Source: Plasmodium brasilianum (lineage: Eukaryota; Apicomplexa; Aconoidasida; Haemosporida; Plasmodiidae). From it: a stretch of 64,000 nucleotides of DNA. A program made the translations under genes and the position numbers. The notes beneath the pieces are model-generated. The model was not told the origin of the DNA. It searched no databases and saw only the letters and a list, made by a program, of their open reading frames with translations. The DNA lies in contig NC_090127.1 of NCBI RefSeq assembly GCF_023973825.1, positions 62,001 through 126,000 of the forward strand, written 5' to 3'. How positions within the stretch are numbered: the first letter of the stretch is position 1; each line of letters opens with the position of its first letter. Shown here piece by piece: positions 40,201 through 53,102 of the stretch.

Positions 40201-41491
40201 AAAAAAAAATCATACTTTGACGTATTCATATTATTAATTTATGAAAACAATAAAATACATAAAATATTTTACAACATTTAACTATAACATTTGAACTAAT
40301 AATACGAGAATAAAAAAGAAAATACAAAATTGGAAATAAAATGATAATTCATAAAAAAAATGAGTATTTAATAAAAATACGTTATATATTCAATCACATA
40401 TAATAAGAAATAAACTTATTATTCATTATTATATACTTTAAAAGTACATCTTATAAATGTAAAATAAAAATTAGTTAACTTCTTCATAGGTAGTATTTTA
40501 TGTATAAACTAGTGCTATCCGTAAAAAGTAAACATACATGTATTTATTTATATATTTCCTTGTAGTAAAAGAACACATTTATGGAAAAATGCTATAGAAA
40601 ATATTACCAGTTTTATATCCATACTATTCAAATTATGTCAAATAAATCCTTGAATCATAAATTTTACTATAAATCGATATTTATTTGTTAAAGTGTGCTC
40701 TTAATGAAAATTACTCAGAATTACTTAAAAAATTAATTAGTACATTAAATTATTGATATGTTCAGGCTTCAAAATTTTAAAACTGTAATGCTGTACATAT
40801 ATAATAAATATGTTTATGCACCTATTGAACTAAATATATGTATATTTACAAATTAAAATATTATAAAATGTTTATCATTATTAAATTATATATAATATAT
40901 ATGATTGACAGTGTATATCATACTTTTTTAATATTTGCTCCAATATTAATTTTTTTTTATAATCTATTACGAAAAAAATAAAAAAAAAAGTTTTATTACT
41001 TTTTAAATGTCCTACAAAACTTTTAATTATTCTATTTTTTTTATTTTATTCCTTTTTTAATTACCTGAAAATTTTAAAATCTATTCCATTATATTCATTT
41101 TTCAATTTTTTTTTTTTTTAAATTATCAACAAAAAAAATAAAAAATTAAATAAATGTATGTATAATTACGAAATGTTTAACTTTTGTATTAGTGTAATAT
41201 TCAATATTTTCTTCCTTTTTAAAATTTAAAACGTATATTTTGTAATCTTTTGTTATGCATGTTTTCAACATTGTGCATACTGATATTCTTTATTTAGTAC
41301 TAAAATATTTTAGTAGTATTAATTTTTGTGTATAAATAATTTTAAAATATATTTTTATTTTAAAAATAAATGGAGAATTAAAATAAACATTATTATATTA
41401 TTATTCTGAATATACTTCTATTCCAGAAAAAATCCATACGGTCATATTAAAATTATAATTTTAAAATATAAAAAATATAAATGAATGTTCA
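37285..41491. other. AT-rich intergenic region
   Basis: About 4.2 kb. The first 500 bases are purine-rich on the plus strand and look like the 3' UTR of the 92-residue gene; this creates a long open frame on the opposite strand (37393-37788) that I do not accept. A 60-codon frame at 39427-39609 (+) follows a TG run and an acceptor-like TAG, but has no other support. TA run at about 39400-39421. Confidence 0.5.
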
Positions 41492-42371
41492 ATGAAATAT
41501 AAAAGGAATTTTTTTCTTATTTACACAGAACGATATTTAATTACCTTTATCATTTTGGCACTGCAATACTTGAATAATGTGAGAAATAATCACATGTATA
41601 TAAAGATTTACATATATATAAATGTATATATATTTATATATAATTTTTTTTTTTTTTATTTAATATTTTTTTAATTACAACTATGATTTTTTCATTAATA
41701 TTAAAATATTTATTTTATTATTATATACACCTAATGATTATTCTTATTTTTAGAGTGCTTTTAGAAGACCCTGGAATAACGGACAAATTGAACACAACAA
41801 ACAATGTTTTAAAACTCCTAGGGTATTACTAGAATATGATTACCTTTTTGAAGATGTGCCTAAAGTAAATATTTTAGATGAGGATATATATAATGAAAGG
41901 GAAAAATATAGTAAGGGGGGTTTCTATAAAAATTTAGAAGAAAAGACGAATGATTATTTAAAAAAAAGTACGGAACGAACATCAAAATCAGGATTAAAAA
42001 AATATGTAGCGTCTTTAGAGAAACAGAATGCTTATATTCCGAAAGAGAAAGAGATTGAAGTATGCAGTTAGTATTCAAGGAAGCATAATAATGAAGATGT
42101 GGAAAATATTAAATTAAATGTAGATTTAAATGTGGATAAAGAAGAAATTATATCCATTGATGAAATATTAGATGCAATGGATGAATGTAAAGATACAAAT
42201 TGGAGTGTAAAAAATGATTGTGAAAATGGTGATAAAAACATTAAAAAAAAATTTAAAAAGTTTGTTAAGTATATTTTTATGTTTACTCCATTTATTTTCT
42301 TATATCTGATTAAAGAAGTTTATTCATTTGTTGAGGATTATGTTTTTCGTAATCTGCTAAAACTATTTTAA
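41492..42371 (+). pseudogene. PEXEL exported protein interrupted by one in-frame stop
   Basis: Exon 1 is 41492..41578 (29 codons, hydrophobic core LITFIILALQYL); exon 2 is 41754..42371, phase-0 intron with GTGAGA donor and TTTTTAG acceptor. Exon 2 opens SAFRRPWNNGQ, like the Trp-Asn motif of the genes at 14.6 and 48.2 kb, and has a canonical PEXEL, RVLLE, at residues 52-56. A TAG at 42069-42071 ends the frame after 134 residues. The same frame then stays open for another 99 codons, hydrophilic and acidic at first, then a membrane span (KYIFMFTPFIFLYLI) and a natural TAA. This is a recent single nonsense change, or a truncated but still exported protein. Read-through is possible but unsupported. 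Family function is unknown. Confidence 0.75.
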
Positions 42372-44946
42372 TCATTTGACCTGTTCGAGAATTTTACATA
42401 TTCTTGACTGCACAAATGAAAAATGTGAAATGATAACAAACCACGTATATTTTTTTTTAATAAAAATTTTGTTCACGAAAAAATAATTAACATAGATGCT
42501 AGGAATTAATAATATGTAGAGAATTTCTTTATTCAAAGAAGTAAACAATATAAATCAGTATATATAATAACATAAATTTAATATAATTAAAAGTTCCCAC
42601 ATTCATGAATAATTTATAAGTAATTTATTATTTCGTAATTTTACGCTTTTAAAAAAATGTTAAATATATGTTATTATTTTTTTTGTAATCTTATATTGTT
42701 TTCATAATTTACCAATATATTTAAATTGTGTTTATTCTTTGTCATGCAAATTGTGTTATCCTTATAGGCGTCTTTTGCACGCAAATATATTTTTGAATGA
42801 AAAAAAAAGGGAAATGTACATATGTATATATATATATGTATATATATATGCGTACTGCACCTAACTTCTGTTAGACCTAATTTCTATGTAATTATGTTGA
42901 TGTTATGGTACAGTACGTGCATACATGTGTATATATGTATTTGTAGATTTTTATAGATAGCAGGAACTCTGTTTCATCTTTAAATGATTCATTTAAATAA
43001 AATTTTAAAGTATGAATTTTTTATTTTAACTGAAACATAAGTAAAAACTTCATATGTCTATAATTCCATACAAAAAAGGAATCTACAATTATTAAAAATA
43101 TATATTGTGTCAAATGAACAAAGGTATTATACATTTTCTTATTTTTATTAGTCATATAGACAATAAATCTCATGCAAATTTTCCAATAATGTCCATGATG
43201 CTTTATTTTACTATTATATATTTATAAAGAAAATACGAAAAAGCATAATAGAGAATTGTTAAAACGAATATCTTCTTTTAAAACCTAATTTTAATTTTAT
43301 TTATATTCTCTTACGTTAAGAGTTGTATGCCGCATATTCCTGTGCATTCATATTTATATTCTTCTTTGTGCTTTTTAAAATATGTTTTGTACTTCAGTTA
43401 TTTAAAGTAATTTCTATACGGTAAAAGAATTAATGTTTTTTATCTGAAATTACAGTTCCCTCTGTAAAAATATGTATTTGTTATATTTAAATTACATAAT
43501 AAAATACATCAGTATAATTCATAATTTGAAATGTTTAAGACAAAATACCTTTTTTATTCATTTTGTGCATTTTGAATTTCATTATTCTATTCAAATTTTA
43601 CTACTTAAAAAAAATATGCTACAAAGATATATTAAAAAAAAATTTATATATGAATATATAAATATATATACATTTATATTTTCCAGAAACATAAAACCAT
43701 ATAAGCACTGTTCGTAAAAATTGAACATAATATTTATGTTAACTGCAATCGGAATTCTCCTTCCTTTAGTACAATGACATGATATTTCTTTAAAGAATCT
43801 ATATTCATAAGGACATTGTTATAATACTTTTTATATATCTTATTTTTCACTTTTTAATTACTGATTAAGCGCTCTCATGATAACATCTTTAAAGTTCTAT
43901 TTCACTTTTATTCTAAAAGTGACTGGGAAATCCATGTACATGCTAAAGTATTATATAAATTATTGTACACATACATGTATACATAAATTAAAACATATGA
44001 TTTTCATGAGATATATTTTTTTTAATAATAATTTATTTATTCAAGACATATTAAATTTTAACATTTAACCTTAATGTAGTCCTGCTATAATATAATCGTT
44101 ACTATGTGCTATATTATTTGCTATTCGAATAGGGTACATTTTTTCACTTCGTTTTATAAGTCAAATCTAATAAGAATAAAATATTCACATTAGAACAACT
44201 ATGCCATAAAATATAAAATAAGTACAGGCTATTATATAAAAAATAAAAAATTAAAAAAAATTTATATAATTTCCTTCTATTTATATAGAGTTCTATGAAC
44301 AAGCAGAACTTTTCTTATTGCGATATCCCTTAGTAAGAGGAAATATATATTAGTATTTCCAGCTCTTTTTACATCATAAAACACAAGTAAAACATTATTT
44401 TTGCCTTGTTATTCTATTGAGGATTACTTCTGTATCACTTGAGAATGTGTTAATTATATTTCATTTTAACTTTTATGATGACTTAGAAATACTTTAGCAT
44501 GCATATTAATTAACCCATTAGTCAAATGAATGAAAATTATATACAATTTGTTTGTAATAATAAATTTTCCATATTAACTAAAAAATTCTTACAACAATAT
44601 AATAAAAAACTGATACATTATATATAATATATTTCAAAGTTAATTTTCCCAAGATATAATTTGTAGTCTTAACATATGATTTTCGTAAACCATAAAAATA
44701 TATAAAGAAATAAAATAACAATGGAGGCATAATATCATTAATTTACAACATTCTTCAGTTTTTGGCATATATACATTTTTTTCATATATATAAGTATACG
44801 TTTTCGTCATTTTAGTATATCGTGAATATAATACTCATTTTGTCATAACACCGTTTTGGTGCTCATCTAGTATTGTATCATTATTCATTATATTAATGGC
44901 ATAAAAAATTACATTTATATTGCGCTTATTAATATTTTTGTTAATT

Positions 44947-45240
44947 CTATACTATTCTATTTAATTTGGTTAACATATAAAAATTATTCACATTTTTAAA
45001 CCTATAAAATTTTACGTGTGAAGTTAAATAAAGATCTAGCAGTGAAAACAATACGTATTGACATGTCAAAACTACTACATAAAACTGATCTTTTTAAATA
45101 TCAGCTAGTTTTTTCAAAAAAATCGATAATTTCTTACTTTTTATAATTTTGAAATCGTCATTATGGTTTGTGCCTGAGGAAAAGCTTCAATTACATGCTC
45201 TAACTGCACCATTGACATATTCACAGGATCTTCTTATGTT
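44947..45240 (-). pseudogene. Decayed coding remnant
   Basis: Minus-strand reading from 45240 gives 98 codons in one frame, broken only by one TGA and one TAA before the terminal TAG at 44947. It includes RRSCEYVNGAVRACN, SGTNHNDDFKIIKSKKLS and LLDLYLTSHVKFYRFKN. Codons are richer in G and C than the flanks. The family is not recognised. It may belong with the frame at 45607-45900 on the same strand. Confidence 0.4.
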
Positions 45241-45606
45241 TCAAACTATTTATACATATATATATGTATGAATATTGCTAAATATAACTCCTACTTTCTA
45301 AGGAGGCCACAATTTGCTAAACACTAATTTGATAATATAGTCATTTACAACATTTTATAGAACTTCTTTGTAGTAAATTTTTAAACAACATCCATAAATT
45401 GCAAACATGTATCTATTATAATTCTTTCACTATTCCTTTAATTAAGTTGGAAACTCAAGAAGATTATAATTTTTTAAGAGCTTATATTTTACTGCTCATT
45501 CATGACAACTAGATAATAATTATGTAGTGTCCGGTTACCATAAAATGAATATACATTAAAACGAGGATAATACTTTCAACAAATATATTATTTTTCTATA
45601 TTTTTA

Positions 45607-45900
45607 TTAATTTGTGTTGTAAATATTTTTTTTTTCTTTTTTTCTGCTTATATGAAGTATTTTAAATAATATTATAGTGAAGTCCTTCCTGGGGGTATGA
45701 TTCAAGTTAGCACCACAAAAAAGTGAAAATGTAACATTAAAAAATAAATTTCCTCTAAAGTTTTTTATAAAAAAATATTTATAATTAACATTTTGCTCTT
45801 TATAAATTCGTAGTTCCATATAGTAAAATAGCATAAGAAATAAAAGCTTATTTAAATTGAAGCTTGATTTTGAATTATTTTTACAAAAATACTTTGACAT
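45607..45900 (-). CDS. Hypothetical 97-residue ORF, possibly part of a remnant
   Basis: An ATG-initiated frame of 97 codons, long for chance in this DNA. The N-terminus is Lys/Asn/Ser-rich, a hydrophobic segment lies at about 18-29 (KLLFLMLFYYMEL), and a later stretch (FSLFCGANLNHTPRKDF) has mixed codons. The end is Lys-rich. There is no PEXEL or clear splice site. Coding-like debris lies downstream on the same strand, so it may be the 5' portion of a broken gene. Confidence 0.3.
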   Translation of the reverse strand: MSKYFCKNNSKSSFNLNKLLFLMLFYYMELRIYKEQNVNYKYFFIKNFRGNLFFNVTFSLFCGANLNHTPRKDFTIILFKILHISRKKEKKNIYNTN

Positions 45901-47963
45901 AGTAATTTGTTACTAGGAGTTTTACTTATATTTGTTGTCTCATTTTAAATTTGACATTTATTGTATGTCATTATAATAGACAATAAAATTTACAGCGCTG
46001 AATTTAAAGCATTCGAGAACAATGAAAATTTTCACAATTTATTTTCATATAAAATAGTATAATAAGAAATAAAATTCCATTACAATAATATATCAATTGG
46101 AAAATTACATATATTTTTATATAAAATTGTTACAATGCTTATTTAAAATGGATCTTCGTTAATGAAAAGAAAAAAAGAAAAAATATATCTAATCTTAAGA
46201 CACACAAGATAGAGAAAACATTTGATAAAAAGTATTTACAAAAAAAAATTAAATGCCTATTTTGAATGTACTATAATTTAATGAAGTGTTCCGTTAAAAA
46301 TATGAAACTAGAGATCTTATGGAGATATTAAACAAAAAAGACCTTACATTTGGTTATTAGGAATTCTTAAATAAAAGATAACAATAAGTATTTTCTGCAA
46401 ATAAAAAAATAAGTCCAAATGTTGTACTCAAAAAATTTTTAGTAACAAATATTTATAAAAAAAAAAATTATATTAAGATGATATTTGTTTGCATCGAAGA
46501 AAACATTACTTACATGTTTTATTATTAGTGTCTCAATTTATTTTAACAACCTTTTTGCTATACATAATACCTTGACTACATGGAATTAAAAAACTATTTT
46601 TTTTAATTATAAAAAAATCCACATCCTTTTTCTTTTTATGTTGTAACAGAAAAAAGTATGCCATAATGAAGCAGTATTTTTAATATATGTGTTTGCTTTA
46701 TATTTCATACTATATATAACAATTTCAACCTATATTTTACGTCGTTAGTTAAATTTAGAATTCATTAATTAATCACATACTACTAGTATAGTAGTTTATT
46801 TTAACAATAATCAAACAGCTATATGTATTGTATTCATACTAAATAAAAACTTCTGATATAAAACCTTATTTGATCTAACGGATTTTATAATTCCTTTTAT
46901 TATAATATTGCAATTAAATTTTTATTAATTTATTACATCCATTTATTGACTATTTTATTAAAGCTAAGATTCCACAAAAATACCTTTATTCATTCGTTAA
47001 AAACGCCATTTTTTGTATTATTTAACCTATTTTACTATTCTGTGAAATTTGTATTTTTTTTTTTTTTGGATTTTCGTTTTTTTAATTAGAATTAAATAAA
47101 AAAATATTTTCAATAAAGAAAATATATTTTACGAGTATTTAAATTTTTATTATTTTGTTGTTTCTTTATACCTAGTTATAAAGAAATAATATATAAATAA
47201 CATGTAAATAGAATAATTTATAAAGTAACCCACATATGGGTTTATTGACGTCAAAAGGTAATGCAACCTATATATAGAAGGATACAATTTTATAATTCAT
47301 TCCATCCAATAATGATTAATTAATATAAAAAAGGCAAAAATATTATTATTTAAACATAACATTTATATAATTTTTATACACATAATGATTATTAATTTTT
47401 CGTATTACTATAGAAACAACTTAATTATTGTTTTATTTTTTTTATTTTATTTTTTATAATGAAATTATCCTATAAACATACTATATTTTTTTTAAATATT
47501 TTATATTTTATTATATATATTTTTATTTATTATCTCAGCACTTTGTAATATTAAACCTACAAAATAAATTTTTGAAAAAAAAAAATAAATTAGATATGTC
47601 GATCCCGTACGCTTAATAATAATAATTTAATATTATAAAACATATTTATTATTGTTTATTGTAAGAGTTATTTTTAAACTGTATTTATGATGTTATTAAT
47701 ATTTTTAAAAAATTTACCCATATATGTTATTTTTAAATTTTCTTTTTTCAAATATCTTTTTATTGAAGAATAACTGTATTTAACATAATTATATAAAATT
47801 TGAGTATTTATTTGAAAAAAACCTAAATTTTTTTTAATTATTTTTATTAAAATGTAATATATATAAAATTTTTTTAAAATAATATTTTTTTTTTATATAT
47901 AAAACAATTTGCGAAATTTTTTTATAAATGTATTTTTTTTTTTCTGTTATTTAAACAATAATA

Positions 47964-47965
<2 letters not shown>

Positions 47966-47996
<31 letters not shown>
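47966..47996. repeat. (TA)n microsatellite
   Basis: A TA dinucleotide run about 210 bases upstream of the start codon of the gene at 48210. Confidence 0.9.
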
Positions 47997-48000
<4 letters not shown>

Positions 48001-48209
48001 TTATTTATTTGAATAAAAGGAAAAAAAATATTTAAGATTGTAATTATAGTCTTATAATAATTAAAAAATAGAATAATTTAGTTATTTGTTGAATATATTT
48101 TTAATATTAAAAAGACAACTTCCAGTAGTTTTTATAGTTTTTAAATGCAATAAATTTAGAAATTATTTGATATTGCTATTATGATATTATATATATATAG
48201 GAAGAAAAA

Positions 48210-49143
48210 ATGAATAACTACAGCTTGTTTATTAATGTTCTTACATTTATCCTTTTAAATCTATCATGGAGTTGTTTTAATAATGTAGGATTATAATAAA
48301 TAATTATACGAACGAATAATATGTATTATATACTTTTTATATTATTCTTGCACTGTTGATTTTAAATTGAATATTTTTCTGTTAAATATATGAAAGTAAA
48401 AAATATTTTTTTTATACGTTGTATTTCGTCGTAATTTATAGATAACAACTACGACCTTTGGTAAATCATGGAATAACAACAATCAAACTAAAACGTCAGA
48501 TGTAAGGACTATAAGATCACTAAGTGAACGTGAAGGAATGGGACGCCATAAACCAAATAAAACAACAATGAAAACTGGAAATTCACAAAATGCGGACAAT
48601 GGTGAAAATTATGATGAAAGTCGATATGATGCTTTAACACAGGATTATTATGACATGATGGAAGACGATATTACTAATGGCAGAGGATCTTCAGTATCGT
48701 TATTGGAAATGATTAACAATATAGATCCAAAAGCCCAATTTACTTATTGCCTAGATAAATTATTTACTGAAGATAATGATGGAGAATATGATAATTATAG
48801 TAATGCTCCAAAGAAGAGGAGCTTAGGAAACTTTTTTAAAAATATAAATAAAAGAGTTGAAAATGAAATGGTTAGTTTAATTAATTCTGGAATGCAGGAT
48901 AATGGATATAATACGAACGGAAAGAAAAATAAGGCACGTAATTTAAAAAGTTTTTTAAAGAAATATAAATTGTTATCAGCAGTTGGAATATTAGGAATTC
49001 TAGGATTATTTTTTAGGTTTGCATCACAATATACCAACCTTGGTTATGGAATTCTAGTTATTTTTGCAATTTCCGTAGCTTTTGTTTTGTTCAAGTATAT
49101 GAAGGTCAAAAAACGTTTAAAATTTAAAAATAAGCATGCATGA
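48210..49143 (+). CDS. PEXEL exported protein with two C-terminal membrane spans
   Basis: Spliced as join(48210..48284, 48442..49143), 258 residues, phase-0 intron of 157 nt (GTAGGA donor, TTTATAG acceptor). Exon 1 is a 25-residue signal segment (MNNYSLFINVLTFILLNLSW). Exon 2 opens with TTTFGKSWNNNNQ and then a textbook PEXEL, RSLSE, at residues 50-54, predicting plasmepsin V cleavage and export to the red cell. The middle is acidic (Asp/Glu/Tyr) and then basic. Two hydrophobic spans lie at about 202-217 and 226-242, followed by a Lys-rich tail. Layout and the motif FGKxWNxxNQ match the 466-residue gene at 14.6 kb, suggesting one family with different middle lengths. The frame is intact. Molecular function is unknown. 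Confidence 0.9.
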
Positions 49144-52072
49144 TATCAAGAAAGAAATATGAATGAATCAACTGAGATGCTTATGTAATAATAACTTTAA
49201 AAAAAATTATTATTATAACTTATTTTTAAATTTTATATAAAAATTTTAATAGAATTAATATATATATATATATAATATTTGAAGAATACCTTTATTTATT
49301 TCGGAATTGTGTATAGTTTATATATGATGGTTATATATAAATTATTTTTTTTTAATCTTTTTTAATATGTTTTTATTATATATATGAACCTAGGTTTAAG
49401 TATTACGCTAATAATATTTTCTAATTTAGATAAATCTCAAATTTTTTGTTAGTTCTCATGCACGCACGGCGCATGTTTTTAAAAAGTTTTCTCTCATTTT
49501 TATATATATAAATATATATTCATTAGCGAATGTATTAATGTTTTCTATGTTCCAACTGATAATAACGACTATTTATATATTATGTTAAATAAGCCCATTC
49601 ATCTGTCTCCAAAATTTTGGTTGTTTCAAATTAAAAAATTTAAGACGCAAATTAAAGAAATTATTGTTATTATTATTTAATAAAATATATAATAATGTAC
49701 TCAGTCACAATTTTCTAGAGCCTAAAGGTTTTATTCTTTTTTTTTTTTTTTTTTTTCTGTATAACTTTATTTTATCCTTATTTTTAACTTTTATTATATA
49801 GCAATAACATTACAAAACTGAATTTATTGTTGTAAATGGGTATAATATATTTTTAAAACTCAAATATAAAAAGAGTCCTTCATTATTTTAATTGTATGCA
49901 TACAAATTTAATGTATAAATAAAAGAAAACCAAAAAGTTTTTTATTCAAATATTACTACCAAAAAAACATTTTTACTTTTATTTTTATAATTTTATAATT
50001 TTTTTTAAACAGAAAAAGAATTCTTCAGGAAATAAAAAAATATATGGAAATGATAATAACTCACGTTAATGTGGAGTTGATTAACTGTAATTAGTAAAAT
50101 ATGGTTATTCGTTTTTTTATTAAAAAATATATTCGAATTGTATATTGTGTAAAATACTAGGTTAAATGTTATGCTAACAAAATATATTTAAGTTCGAAGA
50201 AACTTAACCATAATGTGTAAGAACAATAATTTTAAATAAACATATATTTATATCTATATAAATAGATATATATGGATATATATAATTGTTTATATAATTA
50301 AAGCAAAAGACGTATTTCTTTTTTATGATAATTTGGAGTTATAATACTTTTATGAAGTATTTGAAATTTGAATTATTTTAATAATACAAAAATTCTAATT
50401 TGCTTTCTCTAAAAATAAAGGTGCAATATTTTGTCATTTAAATAATGTTTTTGCAAATATAAATTCTATGTTCTTCATAAAATATGAAAAATGAAAATTT
50501 ACGAAAAAAATATTTTTATTTAAGAATGTTATTTTTCATGCTTACATATAAATAGCAAAATATAACTAAAGATAATTACAATTTGTTCCAATTACATCAA
50601 TGTCTGCTTAATTACTTAAATACTCAGCTTATATTGCGCGAGAAAAATAAATCTTGTTTTCTTTTTATTAATAATATAGTGTTCATTTAAAAATAAAAAT
50701 TAAATTAATATAATTACACATAAAAAAATCCAGTATTAAAAAATATCTATTTAGAAATTTACAGTTATAAGAAAAACATATAATTTAATTATCATTTATT
50801 TAATAAATATGACTAAAATACTTTAAAATTTTATAAGCCAAAATGAAATAATCTAAAAAATTCTTAAAATTATAAGAGAAATACATGCACTAGCTTTTTT
50901 TTTTTATTTTGTTTTTCCATGAGCACATAATAATAAATTATAAACATGGTCCTTCAGTTTTTCTTTTAACTTTTTATATTATACTTAGAGCAATATTAAT
51001 ATATATATTTATATACATATATATATATAGTAACTGTTTTTCTAAATACAAACAAAAAAAAAAAAAAAAATTTAAACGTTTAATTTTTATATTAGCTTTT
51101 TATTTTTTCTACTTTTCTTCTATTTTTTTAAATATTTAACATATTAAGATGTCACTCCATATTATTTAAAAGAAAAACAAAAAAAAATCTATCTATATAT
51201 ATATATATATATATATAAAGACATTTGTTCGTTATTAATGAATATGATACAATAAAATAAAATTTTTTGTTTTATTGCCTCCCCATGCTTTTAAAATGCA
51301 TTAAAAGTATCACAAATATAAAAAATTTTATAATAATAAAAAAAAAAGAAAAAAGATGAGTCCATCATAATAGCTATTATTAATCATAGTATTAAAAAAA
51401 TATTGAACACACACACCATATATTAATGTGATTATAGATTCTTATTCTTTTTAAGCCATTCATATTTTTTATAATTTAGAACAAACAATAATAAAATAAC
51501 AAAGTTGCTTATTTTTAACTAAGTTGTTTCAAAATATTATTTATTTTAATCTTTCTAAAAGAACAACTGTTATTCTATAACCCTTTCGTTTCATAGCTTT
51601 TTTCTTTATTTTAATTTATATATATTTTATTTAGCTTTTGTAATGCCTTTTATTTTATTTTGATAATGCTTTTTAAAAAAAAAAAAAAAAAAAATTAATT
51701 TAAAAAAATATAAATTATGAAAAAGTTTTTTATAATTAAAATTTTCGTTTACTTAAAAATTAAACTATATATTATTATTATAAATTAAATATTTTTTTTT
51801 TTACCTAATGATTTTTACGATGATTCCATATACTCTCAATAATATATTTACATATAATATTAAATTTGTTTTTTTTTTTTTTTTTACATTTTTAATTAAT
51901 ATTTTAATAAATTTTATTGTATTTAATAGTTTTTGAAATATATATAAAATTTAACAGAAATTGTTATTATTATATATACATATATATAAGAGAATATTTT
52001 AAAAAGATTTCAAACTTTTATACAAATGATCTTTTTTATTTAATTAAAAATTTTACATGTTTATAAATCATA
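49144..52072. other. AT-rich intergenic region
   Basis: About 2.9 kb between two co-directed genes. It contains poly-T at about 49740-49757 and poly-A at 51674-51695, with TA runs near 49258-49275 and 51196-51218. No gene is supportable; the frame at 50909-51139 is Ile/Tyr/Lys noise. The promoter of the gene at 52073 should be in its 3' half. Confidence 0.6.
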
Positions 52073-53102
52073 ATGGCAGTTTTAAGCAAATACAATAAGA
52101 AAGAAAAGAAAAATGCTTTTCTCTTTTGTACGAAGTTATCTGTGTGTTACTTTTTATTTTGGGTCCAAAATTGCGCAAACTCGGTAAGATATATAACAAA
52201 ACACCAACCCCCTAGAACATCTTTTAATTTTTCTAATTCAATTAAAATTATTTTTCATACTATGTTATTATGTAATATATTTTTTTTTTAACCATATATA
52301 TATTATATATATATATATATATATATGTTCATGAATATATAAAGAAATTCTTACCATACTTAAAATTTTATATAACATTTTGCCCAATTTTTAGTCTGAA
52401 TATGATGGTAACTCCAATAATGTAATGATTTACAATCATGGAAAAATATCAAACATACGAGTAATGAGATCCTTAGGGGAAACAAAAAAAAATTCAAAGT
52501 CAAAGGAGGAGGATATTGTGAAAAAACTAAAACGTGATAGACTTGAAAGTAGTTTTTTACCTAAAGCATTTCATGATATATATGATGTCGACAAGACATC
52601 AGCATCTGGTGCTCCTAGATTTCCTGAATGGTACAAGAATAACTTTAAATTTGACGAAGAAACAATAGAAAAATTGTTTAACAGTCATCGTAAAGGAGCG
52701 ATGGAAGGAGATCCAGAATGTCTTGCAAAATATCCAAAGGGTTATTGGGATCCATATTTTGCATTATATGGAAAGGGTAGTAAGTCTACAAATAAACAAG
52801 AACAAGCAGAACAGCAACAAGAACAACAACAGGAATTATATAAGTATATGCTGAAGAATAATTTTAAAGATGTTCCAGATATAGAAAATGTAGATGCTGA
52901 CATAAAGAAAGGACAACCACATGTAGTAAGAAGTTATGGACAAATAGATAACTCCACTGACACTTCCATTACTTCCGCTGCCGCAACCGCCCCTTCAGCC
53001 TCTGCTTCCGCCGTAGATTCCGCAGCAGAAACAGCTGATGCTACTAAAACACAAGAACAGAAGAAAAAGAAAAAGAAAAAATTTTTTTTTTTTAAAAATT
53101 AA
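52073..53102 (+). CDS. PEXEL exported protein with Gln-rich segment
   Basis: Spliced as join(52073..52183, 52395..53102), 272 residues, phase-0 intron of 211 nt (GTAAGA donor, TTTTTAG acceptor). Exon 1 (37 residues) has a basic N-terminus and hydrophobic core (LSVCYFLFWVQNCA), a slightly recessed signal. A canonical PEXEL, RSLGE, lies at residues 62-66. After it comes a Lys/Glu-rich helix and a compact region of about 100-165 with aromatic motifs (PRFPEWYKNNFKFD, KYPKGYWDPYFALYGKG) that looks like a folded domain. A Gln/Glu repeat follows at about 170-183, an Ala/Ser/Thr-rich stretch, and a Lys tract ending FFFFKN. There is no later membrane span, so a soluble exported protein is inferred. 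The domain is not one I can name. Confidence 0.88.

Larger units (their letters stand above)
42372..48209. other. AT-rich intergenic region with decayed minus-strand coding
   Basis: About 5.8 kb. Coding-like minus-strand material lies at 44947-45240 and 45607-45900. Plus-strand open frames at 43472-43717 and 43877-44068 are Tyr/Ile/Lys-rich noise. The DNA from about 47000 to 48200 is extremely A+T rich (TA run at about 47966-47996) and would contain the promoter of the gene at 48210. Confidence 0.5.

Noticed and set aside
48795..49037. 80-codon minus-strand frame
   Set aside because: Antisense shadow of the intact PEXEL gene at 48.2 kb.
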